In this document: piece after piece, positions 40,245 through 50,493 of the stretch
Layout: every line of letters starts with the position of its first letter
How positions within the stretch are numbered: the first letter of the stretch is position 1
DNA from: Anoxynatronum buryatiense
GTDB lineage: Bacteria; Bacillota; Clostridia; Peptostreptococcales; Tindalliaceae
Length of the DNA stretch: 64,000 nucleotides
Reading direction: 5' to 3'
Assembly (NCBI RefSeq): GCF_900182905.1
Contig: NZ_FXUF01000007.1
Coordinates: 62,001 to 126,000 of the forward strand
Notes under the pieces: model-generated
What the model saw: only the letters and a program-made list of their open reading frames with translations
Databases searched by the model: none
What the model was told of the DNA's origin: nothing
Translations under genes and position numbers: made by a program

Positions 40245-42299
40245 ATGGCCTATAAAGCCCTATACCGAAAATGGCGGCCAGAAGTTTTTGAAGAAGTCAT
40301 TGGTCAGCGACAGGTGATTCGAACCCTGAAAAATCAAATAACCACCGACAGTATCTCCCATGCCTATCTATTCTCAGGAATCAGAGGAACAGGCAAAACC
40401 TCCACCGCCAAAATCTTTGCCCGCGCCATTAATTGCCTTAATCCGACAGATGGCGATCCTTGCAATGTGTGCGAGGTTTGCCGAAGTATTTTGTCAGAAC
40501 AGATGATGGATGTGCTGGAAATTGACGCTGCCTCCAACAACGGGGTGGATCATATTCGGGAAATCAGGGAAAATGTGAAATACCCGCCAGTGAAAAGCCG
40601 GTATAAAGTGTACATTATCGACGAAGTACACATGCTCAGCGCCGGTGCCTTCAATGCCCTGCTAAAAACGCTGGAAGAACCACCAGACTATGTGGTGTTT
40701 ATTCTGGCCACCACCGAACTTCATAAAATTCCGGCCACCGTGCTCTCAAGATGCCTGCGGTTCACCTTCAAGCCCCTGAGTCTTGAAGAGATCCGGCAGC
40801 GGCTGCTCACCATCTGCCGTTCCCTGGGAGTGGATTATGAGGAAGCCGCTGTCACCACCATCGCACTGAACGGAGAAGGCGCTCTTCGAGACTCCCTGAG
40901 CATTCTTGACCAGTGTCTGGCCTATCACCCGGGAGAACTGCACTATCATCAGGTGGTGGAAGTGCTGGGAAGCATCAACGAAAGCCTCCTGTTTCAGTTG
41001 GCAGCACATGTCAGTCAGGGAAAAGCACTGGAAGCACTGCGTCTGGTTCAATCCCTCTATCAGGAGGGCAAAGATCTGCAACAGCTGGTGACAGATGCCA
41101 TGAAGCACTATCGGTGGCTCCTGATGGCCTCACTGAATGCCACGGTTGAAGGCTGGGAAACCCTGCCGGAGGCAACCCGGGAACAGTATCTGGAGCAAAG
41201 CCGTTCCTACCAGACAGGAGACCTGACTGTCATCATCCGCCAACTGGCTGAAACAGAATATATCATGAAACGAAGTGCTCAGCCCCAGCTGATGCTGGAA
41301 AACAGCCTGATCACCCTCTGCCAGCAAATGAGGACGGGAGCACTTGCACAGACCTCCAGGGCAGTTTCAGAAAATGGAAAGGCACCTCAGGAGCCAAGAG
41401 ATGTTCAGGAGCCAAGAAATCTTCAACAGACGACGCATGCGACAGATCAAAGGAGCATCACTCAACTGGATCAGCGGATTGGCCGCATTGAAGATTTTCT
41501 GAATCGGATGAAACAGCGAAAAGCAGCAGGCACAGCGCCATCAACACCATCCACCCAGCCAAAACAGCCATCAACGGCAGACGCCTCGGCAGAGGCAACT
41601 CTCGGAGCAAACGAGACGACAGCTGAAAAAGCAGGCCTTGGGCAAAGAACTTCAGAAAAAGAGAAACCGGATTCTTCGGGAGATCAAAAACTTCAGGTGG
41701 AAACCACCATGGAAGCAACGCCAGGAGAAGCAATGCCTGCAGCAGGCAGCGATGCGGAAACACAGCAGGCAGCAAAGGAACCTGTGAAGGAAGCAGCTAT
41801 GACCAACACAGCAGCCGCGATCAACACAACAAATGAAGCAACCATCATCAAAGAAACGGCCGCTTCCTTTGAAGAAGCGGGTGGTGGAGAACCGCCAGCC
41901 AGTTGTGGTACCGGTCCGGCAGCACCATTAACCTTTGACATGATCAGGCAGATGTGGCCCCATGTGCTTGATCAGATGCGAGCCGATAAGAAAGTTTCCA
42001 TTCAGGCCATGGTAAGAGAAGCCCAATTGACACAGCTTTCCGGCTGTGACTTAACCCTGACATTTTTGCCGGAGCAGACCATTCTGTGTGAACGTTTGGG
42101 ACGAGAAGACATTAAAGATTATTTGGCCACCCTCATTCAGCAAAAAACTGGTCGGCGTCTTCGGTTGAAACTGGAAGTAAAAGAAGCCGAACCACAGCAT
42201 TCTTCTTCAGATCAGGTGGCTGAAAAACTGAAACAGGTGGTTCCTGAAGAATTGGTGGAAGTGGTGGAAGATGATCAGGATGATCCGGACCTAATGTGA
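40245..42299 (+). CDS. dnaX: DNA polymerase III subunit gamma/tau
   Basis: 684 residues. The AAA+ clamp-loader ATPase has Walker A SGIRGTGKTS (44-53), four zinc cysteines (C64, C73, C76, C79) and the DEVHMLS Walker B. Residues ~360-565 form a long low-complexity linker rich in Ala, Thr, Glu and Gln. A folded C-terminal domain resumes near 570 (LTFDMIRQMWPHVLDQMRADKKV) and ends in acidic residues. It loads the beta clamp. It is followed by ybaB and recR, the conserved trio. Confidence 0.97.
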   Translation: MAYKALYRKWRPEVFEEVIGQRQVIRTLKNQITTDSISHAYLFSGIRGTGKTSTAKIFARAINCLNPTDGDPCNVCEVCRSILSEQMMDVLEIDAASNNGVDHIREIRENVKYPPVKSRYKVYIIDEVHMLSAGAFNALLKTLEEPPDYVVFILATTELHKIPATVLSRCLRFTFKPLSLEEIRQRLLTICRSLGVDYEEAAVTTIALNGEGALRDSLSILDQCLAYHPGELHYHQVVEVLGSINESLLFQLAAHVSQGKALEALRLVQSLYQEGKDLQQLVTDAMKHYRWLLMASLNATVEGWETLPEATREQYLEQSRSYQTGDLTVIIRQLAETEYIMKRSAQPQLMLENSLITLCQQMRTGALAQTSRAVSENGKAPQEPRDVQEPRNLQQTTHATDQRSITQLDQRIGRIEDFLNRMKQRKAAGTAPSTPSTQPKQPSTADASAEATLGANETTAEKAGLGQRTSEKEKPDSSGDQKLQVETTMEATPGEAMPAAGSDAETQQAAKEPVKEAAMTNTAAAINTTNEATIIKETAASFEEAGGGEPPASCGTGPAAPLTFDMIRQMWPHVLDQMRADKKVSIQAMVREAQLTQLSGCDLTLTFLPEQTILCERLGREDIKDYLATLIQQKTGRRLRLKLEVKEAEPQHSSSDQVAEKLKQVVPEELVEVVEDDQDDPDLM

Positions 42300-42457
42300 G
42301 CCCCGGCAGCATGCCGGCATGCATCAAACTGTTGAATGCCGCACCACCCCCGTATCACCGCCGCACCACCTCTGCCTTACCGCCGTGCCATTTCTGCACC
42401 ACCCCCGTATCACTGCTGAAGGACCACCGTACTGCCACTGCATCACCGGAAAAATTG

Positions 42458-42466
42458 TGGTATAAT
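42458..42466 (+). promoter_or_regulatory. Extended -10 promoter element before ybaB
   Basis: TGG-TATAAT with no good -35. It could start a ybaB-recR transcript separate from dnaX. Confidence 0.5.
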
Positions 42467-42570
42467 AACACAACAGCCACTCTTTTGAGGGGCTGATGCC
42501 AGCATTTTTCAATCGAAAAATAACAACAGTCATCAACGACACTGAAAATAATGACAGGGAGGAAACCAAA

Positions 42571-42912
42571 GTGGGCAAAAAAGGATTTCCCGGCATGGGA
42601 GGCATGCCGAATATGAACAACATGATGAAACAGGCACAAAAAATGCAGAAACAAATGGCAGAAATGCAGGAACAGCTGGAACAGCAAGAATTTGAAGCCA
42701 GTGCCGGCGGCGGCGTCATCACCGTCAAAGTCAATGGTAAAAAAGAGATCATCGATATTCAGATCAAGCCCGAAGCGGTTGATCCTGATGATGTGGAAAT
42801 GCTGCAGGATCTCATCATGGCAGTTGTGAACGAAGCCATGCGCATTGCTGACGAAACCGTCTCCCGGGAAATGGGGAAACTCACCGGCGGCATGAATCTG
42901 CCGGGTTTTTAG
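42571..42912 (+). CDS. ybaB: YbaB/EbfC family nucleoid-associated protein
   Basis: 113 residues from GTG at 42571, which follows CAGGGAGGAAACCAAA; an upstream in-frame start at 42496 lacks such a site. It opens with a Gly/Met-rich segment, followed by the helical [20 protein letters not shown] and the strand [19 protein letters not shown]. It binds DNA as a tweezers-shaped dimer. Encoded between dnaX and recR as usual. Confidence 0.95.
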   Translation: MGKKGFPGMGGMPNMNNMMKQAQKMQKQMAEMQEQLEQQEFEASAGGGVITVKVNGKKEIIDIQIKPEAVDPDDVEMLQDLIMAVVNEAMRIADETVSREMGKLTGGMNLPGF

Positions 42913-42996
42913 ACGGCGGCGTGAACCCCGTCAGCTCGAACCGGTTCAGTGCCATTGAGGGCATCGAAACCGCACCATTCCGTGAGGAGATAAGGC

Positions 42997-43596
42997 ATGC
43001 ACGAATTTACAACCCCCATCGCCAGCCTGATTGAAGCCTTCAGTAAACTGCCGGGAATCGGCAGAAAGACGGCGCAGCGGCTGGCATTTCATGTGATCAG
43101 TATGGAAGGCCGGGAAGTGACACAACTGGCCCGGGCGATCGTTGAAGCGAAAAAGAACATTCGCTACTGCCAGGTGTGCTGTAATTTCACCGACCATGAA
43201 CAATGCACGATTTGCAGGGATACCCGGCGGGATCACAGCATTATTTGCGTGGTGGAAGACCCCCGGGATGTGGCTGCGCTGGAAAAAACCCGGGAGTATC
43301 ACGGTTTGTATCATGTGCTCCATGGAGCCATTTCACCGTTGGAGGGCATCGGCCCGGAAGATATCAAAATCAAAGAACTGCTGGCCCGGGTGGCCGAGGA
43401 ACCGGTGGAAGAAATCATACTTGCCACCAACCCCACCATTGAAGGGGAAGCCACCGCCATGTACCTGGCCCGCATTTTCAAACCCGCAGGCATCACCGTT
43501 TCCCGCATTGGGTACGGAATTCCTGTTGGGGGCGACCTGGAGTACGTGGATGAAGTAACGTTATTGAAAGCCATGGAAGGACGTAAAAAGCTATGA
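42997..43596 (+). CDS. recR: Recombination mediator RecR
   Basis: 199 residues. A helix-hairpin-helix ([15 protein letters not shown]), a four-cysteine zinc finger (CQVC...CTIC, from residue 57) and a Toprim domain ([12 protein letters not shown], then [17 protein letters not shown]) are in family order. It acts with RecO and RecF to load RecA. The ATG follows GAGGAG. Its stop overlaps the next gene start by four bases. Confidence 0.97.
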   Translation: MHEFTTPIASLIEAFSKLPGIGRKTAQRLAFHVISMEGREVTQLARAIVEAKKNIRYCQVCCNFTDHEQCTICRDTRRDHSIICVVEDPRDVAALEKTREYHGLYHVLHGAISPLEGIGPEDIKIKELLARVAEEPVEEIILATNPTIEGEATAMYLARIFKPAGITVSRIGYGIPVGGDLEYVDEVTLLKAMEGRKKL

Positions 43597-44609
43597 AAAT
43601 CGGTTTAAGAACCGTTAAAACCGGTATTGCTGTGGCGTTGAGCCTCATGATGGTTCAAATTCTACAGCTTGAGAGCGTTATTTTTGTATCCATCGCAGCC
43701 CTCATCGGCATGCAGCCCACCGTTTCAGATTCATGGAAAGTGGGCGGAAACCGAATTTTGGGAACCGTTGTCGGCACCCTTTTCGGGCTTCTGATGGCAC
43801 TGCTTTTGCCTGGCAATTTTTTACTGGCAGGCCTGGGAGTGGTGGTGCTGATTCTGCTGATGAACCAGCTGAAAATCCCAGAAGGCATTACCATCAGTTG
43901 TGTGGTCTTCATCAGTATTTTCATGAACACACAAAATGATATACTCCCTTATGCCCTCAGCCGCCTGACAGACACGTTTATGGGGATTGGTATTGCCCTC
44001 ATGGTGAACTATTTTATATTCCCCCCCAAGTACGACCGGCGGGCCATGTCTGAAATGCGTAAGGACATGACCCGAATACTTACTTGCCAAAACCGGATAC
44101 TGGGCATGCTCCTCAAGCAGGAGCAGGTACTCCTGACAGAAGTGGACGCCCAGATTGATGATATTCTGGAAGAACTGAATGAATCCAAAAAACTGGCGGA
44201 AATGCAGGAAAAAGAAGAAAAACTCAATGTCTACGGTCAAATACTCTGCAAAGAAATCAACCTGGTGCTGCGCATTACCACCGATATGTACCAGCACCTG
44301 AAAAACCTCTACGGGCTTCTTGAAAACGGCCTCGCACCCCACACCCTTCAACCCGTTGAGCCGGAACTGCTGGCCCTTTACGAAAAGCTGAAGCGGGAAG
44401 AAACCCTGCTAAGGGAAGGCAGCCGTCAGAGGGGGGAAACCTTGAAAGAGCTGATGGAAGATATCGCCAGCCTGAAACGCCGGGTGAAAAGCGATAACAT
44501 TTCCCGCCAGCTGGGAGCCGAAGAAATCATACAGCTGATGGTGATGGTGTATAATATTGGCGAAATCATTACCAAAATGGAAATGATCACATCCCAGCAC
44601 AACGCCTGA
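43593..44609 (+). CDS. Aromatic acid exporter (ArAE/FUSC) family membrane protein
   Basis: 338 residues. Four to six N-terminal membrane helices (residues ~8-145) include [15 protein letters not shown] and [23 protein letters not shown] long cytoplasmic helical domain follows (~150-338) with coiled-coil character. It matches the DUF939/ArAE_1 type common in Bacillota. Export of an aromatic or related acid is inferred from distant relatives only. Translationally coupled to recR. Confidence 0.85.
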   Translation: MKIGLRTVKTGIAVALSLMMVQILQLESVIFVSIAALIGMQPTVSDSWKVGGNRILGTVVGTLFGLLMALLLPGNFLLAGLGVVVLILLMNQLKIPEGITISCVVFISIFMNTQNDILPYALSRLTDTFMGIGIALMVNYFIFPPKYDRRAMSEMRKDMTRILTCQNRILGMLLKQEQVLLTEVDAQIDDILEELNESKKLAEMQEKEEKLNVYGQILCKEINLVLRITTDMYQHLKNLYGLLENGLAPHTLQPVEPELLALYEKLKREETLLREGSRQRGETLKELMEDIASLKRRVKSDNISRQLGAEEIIQLMVMVYNIGEIITKMEMITSQHNA

Positions 44610-44633
44610 GGATTCTGACACGTCAAACACATC

Positions 44634-44685
44634 AAGCATCTCAAACAAGCATCTCAAACAAGCATCTCAAACAAGCATCTCAAAC
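44634..44685. repeat. 13-bp tandem repeat
   Basis: aagcatctcaaac repeated four times exactly in the spacer before the YybS-like gene. Confidence 0.9.
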
Positions 44686-44812
44686 ATGCAACCGTCAACA
44701 ATGAGTATTGATGATGCACGTGGCATCTGATCAGTCAAACGGCACCAATCAACAGACGAAAGCCAGCAAGGAAAAAAGAAAAAGAAACACAGAAGCAAAG
44801 GAGCTGCCAGGC

Positions 44813-45745
44813 ATGGAGTTTCATCAAAACCGTAAAGCCCTCACCGAGACAGCTATGATTGCCACCCTCACCTCCATTTTTGTGGTGAGCACCTTTTATA
44901 TTCCCCTGTTATCCATTCTCCTGGCACTGATTCCCATGCCCTTCATGGTATTGGCTGTGCGCAGGGGGAGTCGTTACGCCTTTTTTGCGCTGGTGATGGT
45001 GACACTGATCATTGGTCTTCTGACAGGGGTGATTTACAGTCTTTTTGCCCTGGTGATCTTTGGCCCAATGGCCCTGGCCATGGGCTGGTGGATTCGTCAC
45101 CGAAAAGAGCCCCATGAAGTGATTTTCATTGGTGCCGTTGGCTCTGCCGCCGCCATTTTTACCATGATGCAGCTCATTGCCATGGCCAGCGGCATCCAGC
45201 TGACTCTGGAGATCAGCCAGATGATCACCGGTATCATGGAACAGCAGGCAGCCGCGCTGCAGCAAATGAACCTTGAGGTGGTGGCGCTGGAAGAAGCCGT
45301 CCACTACCTGCTGTTGGTGTTTCCGGGGCTCATTCTCATCCAGTCTCTCTTTGGGGCTTTTGTGAACTACTACCTCACCATGGCGGTTCTCCGCCGGTTT
45401 ACCCCTTCTGAAGAACCGTTACCCGAGTTCAGCAGGTTCCGGCTTCCGGGGCACGTGGTCTCCGGTGTTTTTCTGCTCATGGCTTTGTCCTGGGGTTCGC
45501 AGTTCATTCACGGAATCAACCATATAAGCCTGTTGGCCAATGTTACGCTGATAGCAGTCATGATTTTCTTCATGCAGGGAATTTCTCTCATCAGCTACTG
45601 GATCAAAGGCACCCGGGTTCCCAAATGGGTGCGGCTGGTCATTCTGGTGATCCTGGTGATCCTCAGCCCCATGATCACTCTGATTTCACTGCTGGGGCTG
45701 GTGGATGTGCTGGCAGACTTTCGAAAACTCACTGTCAGCAAATGA
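44813..45745 (+). CDS. yybS: YybS family DUF2232 membrane protein
   Basis: 310 residues from the ATG at 44813 after AAAGGAG; an upstream start at 44708 would add a low-complexity polar leader of 35 residues with no good binding site. About eight membrane helices. The start KALTETAMIATLTSIFVV matches DUF2232. In B. subtilis yybS precedes gdpP and rplI, the same order as here. Function is unknown; the fold resembles ECF-type substrate-binding membrane proteins. Confidence 0.88.
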   Translation: MEFHQNRKALTETAMIATLTSIFVVSTFYIPLLSILLALIPMPFMVLAVRRGSRYAFFALVMVTLIIGLLTGVIYSLFALVIFGPMALAMGWWIRHRKEPHEVIFIGAVGSAAAIFTMMQLIAMASGIQLTLEISQMITGIMEQQAAALQQMNLEVVALEEAVHYLLLVFPGLILIQSLFGAFVNYYLTMAVLRRFTPSEEPLPEFSRFRLPGHVVSGVFLLMALSWGSQFIHGINHISLLANVTLIAVMIFFMQGISLISYWIKGTRVPKWVRLVILVILVILSPMITLISLLGLVDVLADFRKLTVSK

Positions 45746-45855
45746 GGAAATTCAGATTAGATAATGAGGAAGTTTGGATTCGACAGGATGAACCAGTGAA
45801 AGAAAGTTAAAGGCAAGTGTCCCCTCATAAGCAGTCCATTTAAAGGAGCGGCTTT

Positions 45856-47877
45856 ATGAAAAAAAGCAGCCTGTTACAGTTCTTTGTTCCCGATACCCGT
45901 ATCTACATGATCATCATTACCCTGCTCATTGGCATTCTGGCCTGGTACAATCAGGCCATTGCCGTGGTGGGGGTTTTTCTGCTGGTATACCTGCTGGTGT
46001 ATAACCTGCGGGTGAGCAATATCAAGCGTCAGGAATGGACCCGTTACATCGAGCGGTTGTCGGCAGATGTGGATACGGCCACCCGGGAATCCATTCTTTC
46101 CATGCCCATTCCCTTAACCATGCTGGACATTGACGGTACCATCACCTGGTACAACCGTAAATTTGCCGACATACTGGAAGAAAATCATCAGACAGAGCTG
46201 CTGGAAAAAAAGCTGGATGATTTGCTGCCAGATTTTCATCTGAAGGAACTTTTGGAAAAAGAAAACGAAGAGCTGCTTCAGGTGAAGGTGGGAAACAGAA
46301 GCTTCAAAGTGGTGGCCAATGTGGTGAAACGCGATAAATCTGCAACCGCGGAGCACCTGATGATTCTTTATTGGTTTGAAACCACCCCTTATGAAAATCT
46401 GAAGCGAAAATACAACAGTGAAAAACTGGTGCTGGCACTGGTACAGGTGGACAACTACGACGAAGCCATCAAAAGCACCGATGAAGCCAACCGGTCGAAA
46501 GTGATTGCCGAAATCGACCAGCAGCTTCACCGCTGGACAGGACAGGTAAAAGGCGTTATTCGCAAATATGAACAGGATAAATATATAGTCATCTTCGAAT
46601 ATCACCAGCTGGCACAGCTGGAAGCCAAGCGGTTTGACATTTTGGACAGTATTCGGGAAATACAGGCCGGCAACCATATTCCCCCCACCCTGAGCATTGG
46701 TGTGGGTTCCATGGGGAAAGATTTTCAGGAAACCCTGGCCTATGCCAACACGGCCAAAGATCTGTGCCTGGGCCGCGGCGGTGACCAGACAGCCGTGAAA
46801 CGGCAAGATGATATCAAGTTTTACGGCGGAAAAACCCGGGCTGTGGAAAAACGCACCAAAGTGAAGGCACGGGTCATTGCCTACGGCCTGCGTCAGTTGA
46901 TGGAGCAGGCAGACCAGGTGCTGGTGATGGGCCACAAGCAACCAGATCTGGATGCCCTGGGCGCTGCCTTGGGCATTTACCGGGCAGCCCGTAACCGAAA
47001 AAAAGACGCCTATGTGGTGATGAGCGGCAGTAACCCTTCCATCGAAGTGCTCTATGACATGATGATGGAAAAAGAAGTCTACCAGAAGGCTATCATTACC
47101 TGCGCCGAAGCCATGCGGATCAAAGGAAAAGCCCGCACACTGGTGGTGGTGGTGGATACCCACCGGCCGGCCTACACAGAGTGCCCTGAACTGCTGGAGA
47201 ACAACGACCGGGTGGTGGTCATCGACCATCATCGCCGCAGCACCGACTTTATTGAAAACACCCTGCTCACCTACCACGAAACCTACGCCTCCTCCACCTG
47301 TGAAATGGTGACGGAGATTCTCTATTACATGGACGACAAAATGACCCTGGAAACCCTGGAGGCAGAAGCCATGATGGCCGGCATTGCCCTGGATACCAAG
47401 AACTTCACCTTTAAAACAGGCGTCCGCACCTTCGAGGCAGCTTCATACCTGCGCCGGGCCGGTGCTGACACCACCATGGTGCGGCAGATGTTTCAGGATG
47501 ACCTGGAATCCATTGTCTCCCGTGCAGAAGTTATCAAAAAGGCTGAAATGATGATGGATCAAATCGCCATTGCCATCAGCGACGACCATTCCAGTCACGC
47601 CCAGCTGGTGGCCGCCCAGGCCGCCGATTCAATGCTCGCCATCAGGGGAGCCAAAGCTTCCTTTGTGCTGGGCATCAATACCGAAGGCCAGGTGTTTATC
47701 AGCGGCCGGTCACTGGGTGAAATCAACGTGCAGGTCATCCTGGAAAAACTGGGGGGCGGCGGCCACATGACCGTTGCCGGAGCCCAGTTGGAAAATATCA
47801 CCATTGAAGAAGCTAAAGAACAACTGATTCAGGCCATCTCAGAGGCATTGAATGAGGAAAAGGAGGAAACATCATGA
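45856..47877 (+). CDS. gdpP: Cyclic-di-AMP phosphodiesterase GdpP
   Basis: 673 residues in GdpP order: two membrane helices (~17-58), a PAS-like domain (~75-140), a degenerate GGDEF domain (~170-300), a DHH domain with [11 protein letters not shown] (~357) and IDHHRR (~455), and DHHA1 ending in [11 protein letters not shown] (~632). It degrades cyclic-di-AMP, which governs potassium and osmolyte balance and beta-lactam tolerance. The ATG follows AAAGGAG and its stop overlaps rplI. Metal and catalytic residues look intact. Confidence 0.96.
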   Translation: MKKSSLLQFFVPDTRIYMIIITLLIGILAWYNQAIAVVGVFLLVYLLVYNLRVSNIKRQEWTRYIERLSADVDTATRESILSMPIPLTMLDIDGTITWYNRKFADILEENHQTELLEKKLDDLLPDFHLKELLEKENEELLQVKVGNRSFKVVANVVKRDKSATAEHLMILYWFETTPYENLKRKYNSEKLVLALVQVDNYDEAIKSTDEANRSKVIAEIDQQLHRWTGQVKGVIRKYEQDKYIVIFEYHQLAQLEAKRFDILDSIREIQAGNHIPPTLSIGVGSMGKDFQETLAYANTAKDLCLGRGGDQTAVKRQDDIKFYGGKTRAVEKRTKVKARVIAYGLRQLMEQADQVLVMGHKQPDLDALGAALGIYRAARNRKKDAYVVMSGSNPSIEVLYDMMMEKEVYQKAIITCAEAMRIKGKARTLVVVVDTHRPAYTECPELLENNDRVVVIDHHRRSTDFIENTLLTYHETYASSTCEMVTEILYYMDDKMTLETLEAEAMMAGIALDTKNFTFKTGVRTFEAASYLRRAGADTTMVRQMFQDDLESIVSRAEVIKKAEMMMDQIAIAISDDHSSHAQLVAAQAADSMLAIRGAKASFVLGINTEGQVFISGRSLGEINVQVILEKLGGGGHMTVAGAQLENITIEEAKEQLIQAISEALNEEKEETS

Positions 47878-48323
47878 AAGTCATCCTGCAAAAAGATGTA
47901 AAAGGTCTTGGAAAAACCGGCGATGTGGTAAATGCCAGTGACGGTTATGCCCGTAATTTTCTGTTGCCCAAAGGCTTGGCGGTGGAGGCCAGTACCGGCA
48001 ACCTGAATAATGTGAAACAACAAAAGCAGGCTGAAGCCAAACGCAAGGCCGATGAACTTGCCGAAGCTGAAAAACTGAAAGAACGGCTGTCGAAGGTTAC
48101 TGTCACACTCACGGCCAAATCAGGGGAGGGTGGCCGGCTCTTTGGTTCCATCACCAATAAAGAAATTGCCGAAAACCTGGAAAAGCAGCATCATATTGCC
48201 CTGGACAAACGAAAAATTGTGTTGAACGACCCCATCAAAGAACTGGGAGAAACCCTGGTGGATGTAAAGGTGTACCCGGGAGTCAACGGTACGTTGAAGG
48301 TAAAAGTGCAGGCGGAAAACTAA
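47874..48323 (+). CDS. rplI: 50S ribosomal protein L9
   Basis: 149 residues. The N-terminal L9 signature [27 protein letters not shown] is followed by the long central helix ([25 protein letters not shown]) and the C-terminal domain. It contacts 23S rRNA and protrudes from the L1 stalk base. Its ATG overlaps the gdpP stop, with AGGAGG inside gdpP. Confidence 0.98.
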   Translation: MKVILQKDVKGLGKTGDVVNASDGYARNFLLPKGLAVEASTGNLNNVKQQKQAEAKRKADELAEAEKLKERLSKVTVTLTAKSGEGGRLFGSITNKEIAENLEKQHHIALDKRKIVLNDPIKELGETLVDVKVYPGVNGTLKVKVQAEN

Positions 48324-48368
48324 TCACCTGAGAGATCAGTTGACGGATCAAGAAGAAGGAGTCGAGCC

Positions 48369-49709
48369 ATGGAAGCTTTCGCCAACTTTGCACAGGTACC
48401 GCCTCACAGTGTCGAAGCCGAACAGTCGGTGCTGGGAGCCATGCTCATGGACCGGGATGCCGTCTATGTGGCGCTGGAAATTCTGAAACCCGAAGATTTT
48501 TATAAAGAAGCTCACCGGGAGATTTTCGAAGCCATGGTCGGTCTTTTTGGCAAGGAAGAGCCGGTGGACCTTCTCACGCTCACAGAAGCTTTGCGAGCCC
48601 GTGAAACCCTGGAGGCGGTGGGAGGAATCCCCTACCTGTCCAGCCTCACCTCCAATGTACCGGTGACGGTTCATGTGGAACACTATGCCAAGCTGGTGGA
48701 AGAAAAGGCAGTGGTGCGCCGGCTCATCCATTCTTCCCGGGATATCATGCAGCTGGGGTACCGGCCCGAGGTGGAAGTGCAGGAACTCATTGAGCAGGCC
48801 CAGAAAAACATTTACGATATCACTCAAAGCCGGTATCGTCAAGGGTTCACCCACATTAAAGACCTGCTGGGCACCACCTTCGACGAAATTGAGCGGCGGT
48901 ACGAAAACAAAGAAGCCATCACCGGGCTCACCACCGGCTTCAACGACCTTGACCACAAGCTTAACGGCTTTCATCCGTCAGATTTGATTCTGGTGGCAGC
49001 CCGTCCCGCCATGGGAAAATCTGCTTTTGCCCTGAACCTGGCGCAAAACGCGGCCATGAAGGGTGATGCTTCTGTCGCCATTTTCAGCCTTGAGATGTCA
49101 AAGGAACAGCTGATCCTGCGTATACTGGCGGCTGAATCCATGGTGGATCTGGGAAAAATTCAAAGTGGCCGTCTCAACGAAGACGAATGGCAGCGCATTG
49201 CCCAGGCCATGGTGCCCCTCTCCCAGGCAAAGATCCATTTCGACGATTCAGCAGGCATTTCAGTCACAGAAATGCGGTCAAAATCCCGACGGCTGAAAAT
49301 GGAAAAGGGCCTTGACCTGGTGCTGATTGACTATCTGCAGCTGATGCAGGGAGAAACCCGCAGCGAAAACCGTCAGCAGGAAATCTCCAGTATCTCCCGA
49401 AACCTGAAAATCATGGCCAAAGAACTGGATTGTCCGGTGATTGCGCTTTCACAGCTCTCACGTGCACCCGAGCTGCGGTCTGATCACCGGCCCATTCTCT
49501 CAGACCTTCGTGAATCCGGTGCCATTGAGCAGGATGCCGATGTGGTCATGTTCTTATACCGGGATGCCTACTACGACGAAGAAAGTGAAAAGCAGAACAT
49601 TGCCGAAGTGATTCTGGCCAAGCACCGTCACGGCGAAACCGGTTCCATTGAAATGATCTGGATGGGAGAATACCAGAAGTTTGCCGATCTTTCCAGATAT
49701 GACAGTTAA
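48369..49709 (+). CDS. dnaB: Replicative DNA helicase DnaB
   Basis: 446 residues. The N-terminal collar domain (PHSVEAEQSVLGAMLMD) joins by a linker to the RecA-like motor, with Walker A ARPAMGKSA (~211-219) and the DYLQLMQG and QLSRAPELR motifs. It unwinds DNA ahead of the replisome (called DnaC in B. subtilis). The ATG follows AAGAAGGAG. Two loader genes (dnaI-like and dnaD-like) lie 10 kb downstream on the other strand. Confidence 0.98.
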   Translation: MEAFANFAQVPPHSVEAEQSVLGAMLMDRDAVYVALEILKPEDFYKEAHREIFEAMVGLFGKEEPVDLLTLTEALRARETLEAVGGIPYLSSLTSNVPVTVHVEHYAKLVEEKAVVRRLIHSSRDIMQLGYRPEVEVQELIEQAQKNIYDITQSRYRQGFTHIKDLLGTTFDEIERRYENKEAITGLTTGFNDLDHKLNGFHPSDLILVAARPAMGKSAFALNLAQNAAMKGDASVAIFSLEMSKEQLILRILAAESMVDLGKIQSGRLNEDEWQRIAQAMVPLSQAKIHFDDSAGISVTEMRSKSRRLKMEKGLDLVLIDYLQLMQGETRSENRQQEISSISRNLKIMAKELDCPVIALSQLSRAPELRSDHRPILSDLRESGAIEQDADVVMFLYRDAYYDEESEKQNIAEVILAKHRHGETGSIEMIWMGEYQKFADLSRYDS

Positions 49710-49723
49710 GAAGCGGCAGCCTG

Positions 49724-49752
49724 TTGTCAGAAGGCGGGTTCTGTGCTACAAT
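49724..49752 (+). promoter_or_regulatory. Promoter of the DUF1858 gene
   Basis: TTGTCA (49724-49729), 17 bases, TG-C-TACAAT (-10 at 49747-49752). It has the same boxes and extended -10 as the serS promoter. Confidence 0.8.
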
Positions 49753-49812
49753 AATGTTGACTGGTTTAGTATGGATTTCACAGGCAGGAACACTGCCTGA
49801 AGGAGGGATAAC

Positions 49813-50019
49813 ATGGCGAAGGTGACACATGAAATGACCATTATGGAAGTCCTGAAGTTGGATCCGGGCGTGGCCCCCATCTTTATGAAACATGGCCTGC
49901 ATTGCCTGGGATGCCCAGGGGCAACCATGGAGAGCATTCATGATGCCGGTCAGGTGCACGGCATTAATGTTGATGTACTTGTCAATGAACTGAACCAATT
50001 TTTGGAAAGCAACGCATAA
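49813..50019 (+). CDS. DUF1858 domain protein
   Basis: 68 residues covering one DUF1858 domain: TIMEVLKLDPGVAPIFMKHGLHCLGCPGATMESI. The HCLGC motif is typical and suggests a metal, redox or persulfide role, not shown directly. The ATG follows GAAGGAGGG. It has its own promoter and terminator and so is a single-gene unit just after dnaB. Confidence 0.9.
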   Translation: MAKVTHEMTIMEVLKLDPGVAPIFMKHGLHCLGCPGATMESIHDAGQVHGINVDVLVNELNQFLESNA

Positions 50020-50046
50020 CACCCCCAACTATAGGCAGACATCACA

Positions 50047-50080
50047 AAACCCGGCGGGAATCACTCGCCGGGTTTGTTTT
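50047..50080 (+). terminator. Terminator after the DUF1858 gene
   Basis: AAACCCGGCG/CGCCGGGTTT stem, 9-base loop, followed by TTGTTTT. Confidence 0.9.
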
Positions 50081-50176
50081 GGTATAGGAAATAGCACATG
50101 CAAAAAAGTGGTGGATAACGTTTTGGTAATGGCTTTAAGCTTCTTACTCACGGTTCCCCATCACCTATTAACTGAA

Positions 50177-50422
50177 AAACTGCTGTAGGCAGTTTCAGAC
50201 TGTAGACAAAATAAGATGAAGACAAGGGATTTGGTAAAGGACAGCCTTGGAAATCTTGTCAGTGTTTTTTCGAAAAGGAGAGAAAACCGCCAGCGCCTGC
50301 TGTTTGAGCGCAGCGAGTTCAGGTGCTGTTTTCGAGACTTTCGACTAAAAACACACAAGATTGGAATCAGCTGGCCAGTCCAAATCCCTTTGTCTTCAGC
50401 CTCAAACTGCTGTAGGCAGTTT
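50177..50422. repeat. Fold-back element (dispersed repeat copy B)
   Basis: Bounded by identical 19-mers aaactgctgtaggcagttt (50177-50195 and 50404-50422), each nearly self-complementary. Inside, the arms pair: GAAGACAAGGGATTTGG (50218-50234) with the complement of 50380-50397, and ATCTTGT...GTGTTTTT with 50347-50361. The centre has CAGCGCCTG/CAGGTGCTG (50291-50299 with 50320-50328). The left arm is about 85% identical to 36336-36402. No open frame is convincing. It looks like a small mobile fold-back or a structured RNA. Confidence 0.75.
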
Positions 50423-50493
50423 TGTTCTTGTTTGTGAAGCAGTGGTTTTTTCGCTTTAGACAACAGGCAAAAAACAAAGTGAAATGATGACAG

